Origin: Xylaria sp. FL1777
Taxonomy: Eukaryota > Ascomycota > Sordariomycetes > Xylariales > Xylariaceae
Direction: 5' to 3'
NCBI GenBank assembly: GCA_022578965.1
Contig: MU400522.1
Coordinates: 484,134 to 548,133 of the forward strand
Length of the DNA: 64,000 bases
A model generated the notes under the pieces. It had not been told where the DNA came from and did not search any database. It saw nothing but the letters and a program-made list of their open reading frames with translations. Shown here piece by piece: positions 58,991-64,000 of the stretch (positions are counted from its first letter, which is position 1; each line of letters begins with the position of its first letter). Position numbers and translations under genes: made by a program.

Positions 58991-60889
58991 TTACCCAATA
59001 GGAGGATCTGGTGATGGAATGTAAGGCTTCTGAGCATATATATGAACTCTGCAGTTTGCATTAGCTTTTTAACTATTAACTTAATGTCCCTGCAATCCGA
59101 GGCACGAAGACGGGAATAAAGGAGAAGAAGACGAGAGAGATATCATCAAACTCACCCCTCCGAATACGCATGGATCTTCGTATTCTGCACATCGGCCTTC
59201 ACCAGCTCCAGACACTCCAACACCCTCGTCGCCTCCCACCCCAGCACGCGCGTGAACAGCGCCATGCTCACGGGCTCCAGCATGCTCAAGACGTCGTGCT
59301 GCAGCAGGAGACTCAGCTGCTTGTTGTGGTTGCCCTTGACCCAGGGGCTGAGGGCGATGGCCTCGCGCCGCTCCGTCACGTTGACGAAGCCGATGCCCCG
59401 CAGCGTCTGCGCGTGCTCCCTCGCCGCCTCCCAGTCGCGCCCCGACAGCCGCGCGGCCTCGATCAGCTTGTCCCCCCACTCCTTCAGCGCGCAGTCTGCT
59501 GGCGGCGGGCTCAGGAAGAAGAAGGGCAGGATGGGGTCGCGCAGCTCGATGAAGCCCCCCGGCGCTAGCGCGCGGAACGCCTCTTCGAAGACGGCGCGCG
59601 GGTTCTTGAAGCTGGTTACCATCGCACGCACTTTTTTTTTTTTTAATCGGCCGTTAGTAACTTCTAAATTTGCTTTTTTCCCTCGGAAAGACTAAGACGG
59701 AGGGAGGGGTTATGTTTGACTCCTCGCCCCTTGAAATCCATCGCATGACATGTGTGTGACCTGGGTGACTTTTGCCCCCTGGTTATTGGCGTGGAAAAGG
59801 GGGAAGGACGAGATGGAACTGCGTTTTTGATATCACTCACTGTGGACAAGATCGAAGGGCTGCCGGAAACCCCATTCATCCTCGGCGTCGCAGATCTCGA
59901 AGGTTACGTTAGGTGGTGCGCTGGAGGCAGCTCTGTTAGAGGTGAAAACGCCAGAGTAAACGGGGCAGAGACACATTATCTCTATCATTGCTCTGGAAAC
60001 TTACTAGCCTGGTTGGATGGGACTTAGATCTATGCCAGTAATCTGGGCGTCTGGGTATTCGAGACCTTTTCATCGGAAATCAGCTCTGTCTCATGGCGGC
60101 GTGGAGGAGTAATAAGTGATCGGGTTTTGGGGCATCGTCGCCTACCGACTTCAATAGCCCATATCCCCGTCCCTGTACCAACGTCAAGGACATTCCTAAG
60201 GCGGGGATGGTCTATTGGTGATATGAATAGTTTCCCATTTAAGACCGCCGTGTACAGCTGATGTTGGTAATCTAGTCAAAACCCTCAGCTTGTGAGCTCA
60301 TGATGGGGCTTGAGGGGATTCTACCTAGTCTCTTTTGCTCCCCCTAAGGCATCGTTAGTATGCGGCGTCTATCTTCGCGGCCTAGACATATGAACTTGCG
60401 GTACCTCGTCATTTGGCAATAGGTATTTGCCCTCCTTGAACCGGTGATATGTCCGCCCGTTCTCTTCTACGTAGGCGTATATACTACTATTAATGCTCTG
60501 TGTCGACGAACTACCATCAACTCACGTTAACAGAAGTAATTCAATAAAATAAGTGGGCTCTCTCTTTGATGGGATGGATTGGTGCTATGTTACTTACAAC
60601 TGGCTCATGCCACCGAGGGCCGAGTCACTATCCCAGTTCTACACACAAAAATAGGACGTTAGCTCCAGAATTACGCAGACAATACTATCTTCGCTAAGGG
60701 GGGCCAAAAAACAATCCCCACGAGAACGACTAACAATGATATGTATCTCGACGAAAAGACACTATCATAAAAGCGGCTGACTGCGAAACCCATAGCAGCC
60801 GAACTAAGACATTAAAGACTAACATCAATCTCATCAATCTCCAGCGGGTCGAGCTGTTGGTCGTGCGCCGAGTTCGTTTCCGAGGCCAT
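58991..60889 (-). CDS. LaeA-like SAM-dependent methyltransferase, 343 aa, nine exons
   Basis: Minus-strand exons are 60889-60824, 60638-60598, 60510-60405, 60343-60325, 60271-60146, 60065-60005, 59920-59841, 59630-59156 and 59048-58991; the sum is 344 codons with stop and every phase agrees. The protein begins MASETNSAHDQQLDPLEIDE. The SAM-binding motif I is LDVGTGTGIWAIE (Asp107 to Gly113), followed by ITGIDLSPIQP (Asp132), FEICDAEDEWGF and FDLVHMRAMVTSF, then ALAPGGFIELRD and the closing VHIYAQKPYIP strand. This is the Tam/LaeA-type family of fungal regulators and natural-product methyltransferases; whether this one is regulatory cannot be told. Exon 4 has only 19 nt and the 3' site before exon 8 follows a poly-A run. 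Donors are GT, one of them GTTAGT. Confidence 0.9.
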
Positions 60890-61564
60890 CGTATTGTATT
60901 ATAGCAAATAAACCAAACTACGTTGTGTTTTTAAAAAAAGGAACAGCTAAATTAGTTTGAGAATAGTTCAACCCACAGACTAAAAAGAAGCGCGAGAAGA
61001 CAATTGCATCATACGCAAGCGCTGAAAGGCATACCTCAGGGCCAAAAAAAAAAAGCCACGTGGGGAAAGAATAGGTACGGCCTCCGCAATGAAGGGCAGC
61101 CCAGCGGAATAATACATACGTGGGGAGCCAAGGAATTCGATCATCAATCCATGGGGCGAGTGGAGGTTTGTGGAGTTGAGCTCTTCACGATCAGTTGTGC
61201 ATTAGTGCGGTGTAGTGTACTTTATACAATTGGGGTATAGATATGTTCATTATGCGCAGTGTAAGTAGACTAAGGAAGGAAACGAGATGATCAAACACAC
61301 CGAGCCGAGTGACCGCAACCGCATGCGACCAGAGTCACTACACTAGTACTGCGAAGATACCCAGGCAGGTAGGTAGGTATTCCGATTGCTGCGGGCAGGG
61401 GGCGCCGGAACCCACGTGTGCAGGCATATACCTGGCTTAGTGTACGCATAAGTTCATGTATCGGGGATGAGACGCAGCAAGTATTGCTGTGGCTTCTAGG
61501 CAGCACAGGCCATGGTGTATACCGTGCGACAGTTGCTGTGCAGGAACCTAAGGAGCACGAACTA
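60890..61564. other. Spacer between methyltransferase promoter and AT-rich block
   Basis: This is the promoter side of the minus-strand methyltransferase gene. It has normal base composition, a GGCAGGTAGGTAGGTA microsatellite near 61363-61378 and no gene-like frame. Composition changes abruptly at its right edge. Confidence 0.5.
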
Positions 61565-64000
61565 GCCTTACTTAAATTAGTAGTATTTATACATAGTTTT
61601 TTAGTACTATACTTAGAAAATGTCTTTTTTTTAACATTTATTTTTTTAAGTATAAACCTAACTTTATATAGTAATTATAAAGTTTTAAGCTAATATTTAA
61701 AAAGTATAAATAGTTATTTAAGCAGTTTTATAGCATTATATTTTAAATAAACTTTTATGTAATATATTAATATTTTATTTACTTTTTATTTTATTTTTTG
61801 ATTTTATTTTTACTTTATATACTTTAGTATTAACTTAATAAAATAGCTAAAAGTAGTAGTAAAACTATAAAGTTTAACTTTAAAAGCAATAATTTAATTA
61901 AGCTAATAATTAATAATATTATTAAAAGTATTTATAAATATATTAATTAATTTGTAGTTAATTTATAACTATAATTTAATAAAATTAAAGCTATATTAAT
62001 AAAAATATAATAAAAACTAAATATAGTACTAAAAAAACAAAAGCTAAAAAATAAAGTTAATAATTTAATAAGCAAGCTTATTAATTTAAAAAATAATTAA
62101 ATATTATATATAAAGTAGCTAACTAATATAATAAGTAATAAAAAGCTTAAAAATTTAACTTTTAACTTTTATAAGTATTTTAAGCTTAATAACTTGCAAA
62201 TTAAGCAAAAATAGCATATTTAAACTATTTTTTTAAACGCATTTTTATTAAGTAATACTATTTAACTAAATAATTACAAAGCAAAAAATAAAGTAATATT
62301 TTTAGTAATACTATAGCTAATAAAAATAAATTATATAACTTTTAATAAAATTAAAAGCATTTAAAATTGCTTAATTTAAGCATTAATGCTATATAAACTA
62401 TAACTAAAAAAAGTTATAATAAAATTAAAAAAAAACTTTTATTAAATAGCTTTATTTATTTATTATTATAACATTAATTAAATAAACTTTTTAAAAGCTA
62501 TAATTTAAGTATTAGCTAAATATAATATATTTTATAGCTTATTAATAATATTTATTAATATATTGCTAATATAAAATAAAACATTAATAAACTTTTTATA
62601 ATAGCTTTATATAATATTTTATAAGCTATTAGTAATTATTAAAAATATATAATAAACTTATAATATTATTATTAATAAATTAACTAATTTTATATTAATA
62701 ATTTAGCTATATATAAAAAAATTTAGCAATAACTTAAATATTAACTAAATAATTAAAAAAGTTATATAGCTATTTTATATAGTAGCTATAATATTAATTA
62801 AGCTAAAAATCTATAGCATTTTTAAAATAATAGTTTAACTATAAAGTATTTTAGTGCTATACTATAAATGTAATATTAATATTAAAACTACTAAAAAACT
62901 AAACATAATGCAAATTTAACTAATAAATTATACTAAAACGTTATTAATACTAATAATTTTAAACTTTAAAACTAATAAACAAAAAATAAGCTAAGTTATA
63001 AAATATAAAAATAACTAATTTAAAGCTAAATTTATAGCTTAAGCAATATAAAACAAGTGTTTTAATTGCAGTAAAATTAGCTATTATATAAAAAACTATA
63101 AAGCAAAAGCTAAATAGCTTAAAAACTTTAAAACAAATTAAAAAAAGCAAATTAACTAATTTATAATTATTAAAAGCAAGCTTTTTTATAACAATTTTTT
63201 TAGCAGATTTAACAAAGTTTAAAATAAATATAAAACTTTTAAAAATAAAGCTTTAATTAATAGCTTTAAGCATGTTTTTATTATAAATAACGCTAAAAAT
63301 AAAAACAATACTAATAAAATAAAGCAATGCTTTACTAATTATTTTAAAAATAATATAATTAATAAAAAACTTGCTAAAATCTTTAATATTATTTAAAGTA
63401 GTTTTGCTTTATTAGTTAAAATAAATAAAAGCTAAAAAAATTCTAATAAAAAACAAAAGCTAAAAAATAGTTATAATAATTATTATAATTTTTTTTTAGC
63501 TAAATTAGCTAATAGCTATAAATTTACTGTTTTTTAAAACTATAATTATATTAGTTGCTATATTTTATAATTTTTAATATTTAAGCTAGCGTTATATTAA
63601 TTATAAAAATAAAGCATAATATATAATATTAATAAAACAAAACTTTAAATAACTAAAAATTGTAAAATAATAGCAAATTTTATAATTATTAATAATATAT
63701 TAAAAGCATAAACATTAATAATAAATATAATGCTAAATTATATTTTTTTAAGTAATATAACTATTAAAAAACAGATTTTTTATAAATAAAAAAGCATTTT
63801 TGCTATTTTAAATAATTATAAAATTATTATGCTATTTAAATTTAAAAAAAGCTTTTTAATATAGCTAATAAAGCATTTATTTGCTAGTATAGCTAATAAA
63901 AAGTACTATATTATAACTATTAAATAGCATAAAAATACCTTAAAAAAACTATAAATTACTAAATATTAAAACTATTATATAAAAAACTTTTTTAAACTAT
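61565..64000. repeat. AT-rich block, RIP-mutated transposon remains
   Basis: From about 61565 to the window end the sequence is almost only A and T. The remaining G and C sit mainly in AGCT, GCT and AGC contexts, and TpA is very frequent while CpA and TpG are rare. This is the signature of repeat-induced point mutation acting on both strands of repeats. All frames are broken by stops. A retroelement Gag zinc-knuckle remnant is visible (separate entry). The block runs off the window, so its size is unknown. Confidence 0.85.
63052..63117 (+). pseudogene. Degraded retrotransposon Gag zinc knuckle
   Basis: In one + frame the sequence reads KCFNCSKISYYIKNYKAK and then meets a stop. The spacing is that of a Gag zinc knuckle (C-x2-C-x4-H-x4-C), but the His and last Cys positions are both Tyr and the usual Gly positions are Ser. 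All four changes correspond to C-to-T or G-to-A transitions, as RIP produces. The element would be on the + strand with its polymerase part to the right. Copia versus gypsy cannot be settled from this piece. Confidence 0.6.

Noticed and set aside
59156..59630. Methyltransferase fragment that looks like a truncated pseudogene
   Set aside because: Flanking short exons with matching phases restore the full family sequence, so I treat it as exon 8 of an intact gene.
62959..63150. Phe/Leu-rich minus-strand frame in the AT-rich block
   Set aside because: It is the complement of the degraded Gag region; its composition reflects A/T bias only.

Overview
The window reads as nuclear DNA of a filamentous ascomycete (Pezizomycotina, most likely a Sordariomycete; this placement is inference). 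The evidence is short introns (mostly 45-160 nt, with GTNNGT-type donors, CTAAC/CTGAC branch sites and CAG/TAG acceptors), fungal-only families (two HET-domain proteins, a Zn2Cys6 regulator, a LaeA-like methyltransferase) and a strongly AT-biased block at the right end that looks mutated by RIP. I joined exons by hand. Every multi-exon model below keeps frame through all junctions, but none has been tested against transcripts.

Left part (1-21 kb): four apparently housekeeping genes separated by long non-coding stretches. They are a conserved glutamine-rich protein (2532-4249, +), an AhpC/TSA peroxiredoxin-like protein (6818-7809, -), a Cid1-type non-canonical poly(A)/U polymerase with a very long disordered tail (12816-16781, +), and an unusual protein with a BTB/POZ-like region followed by an F-box-like region (18190-20871, +). 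The + genes at 2532 and 12816 have long pyrimidine-rich leaders. The intergenic DNA carries many copies of a TACCTAGGTA-type palindrome and GGTA microsatellites.

Middle part (23.8-42.3 kb): a more accessory-looking set. It holds a secreted alpha-carbonic anhydrase (23860-24934, +) with an LTR-like segment beside it, a HET-ankyrin protein (26166-29318, +), a secreted FMN-dependent 2-hydroxyacid oxidase in eight exons (30650-32229, +), an unresolved GC-rich coding-like block on the minus strand (about 32542-33290), a second HET protein (37551-39750, -) and a CocE-type alpha/beta hydrolase (40251-42307, -). Two conserved genes sit inside this stretch, tail to tail: a TcdA/Tcd1-like E1-fold tRNA dehydratase (34190-35851, +) and a NUDIX hydrolase (36005-36972, -).

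Right part (42.3-64 kb): after about 6.4 kb without a recognisable gene comes an EGF-like single-pass membrane protein (48738-51337, +), then a protein with one C-terminal membrane segment and SEAT repeats (53872-55251, +). Next are a Zn2Cys6 transcription factor in six exons (55949-58857, +) and, tail to tail with it only 133 bp away, a nine-exon LaeA-like SAM methyltransferase (58991-60889, -) that no single open frame reveals. At about 61565 the base composition drops abruptly into an AT-rich block that runs off the window. A degraded retroelement Gag zinc knuckle can be recognised in it by its Cys/His-to-Tyr changes, as expected from RIP.

No tRNA, rRNA or CRISPR array was recognised.
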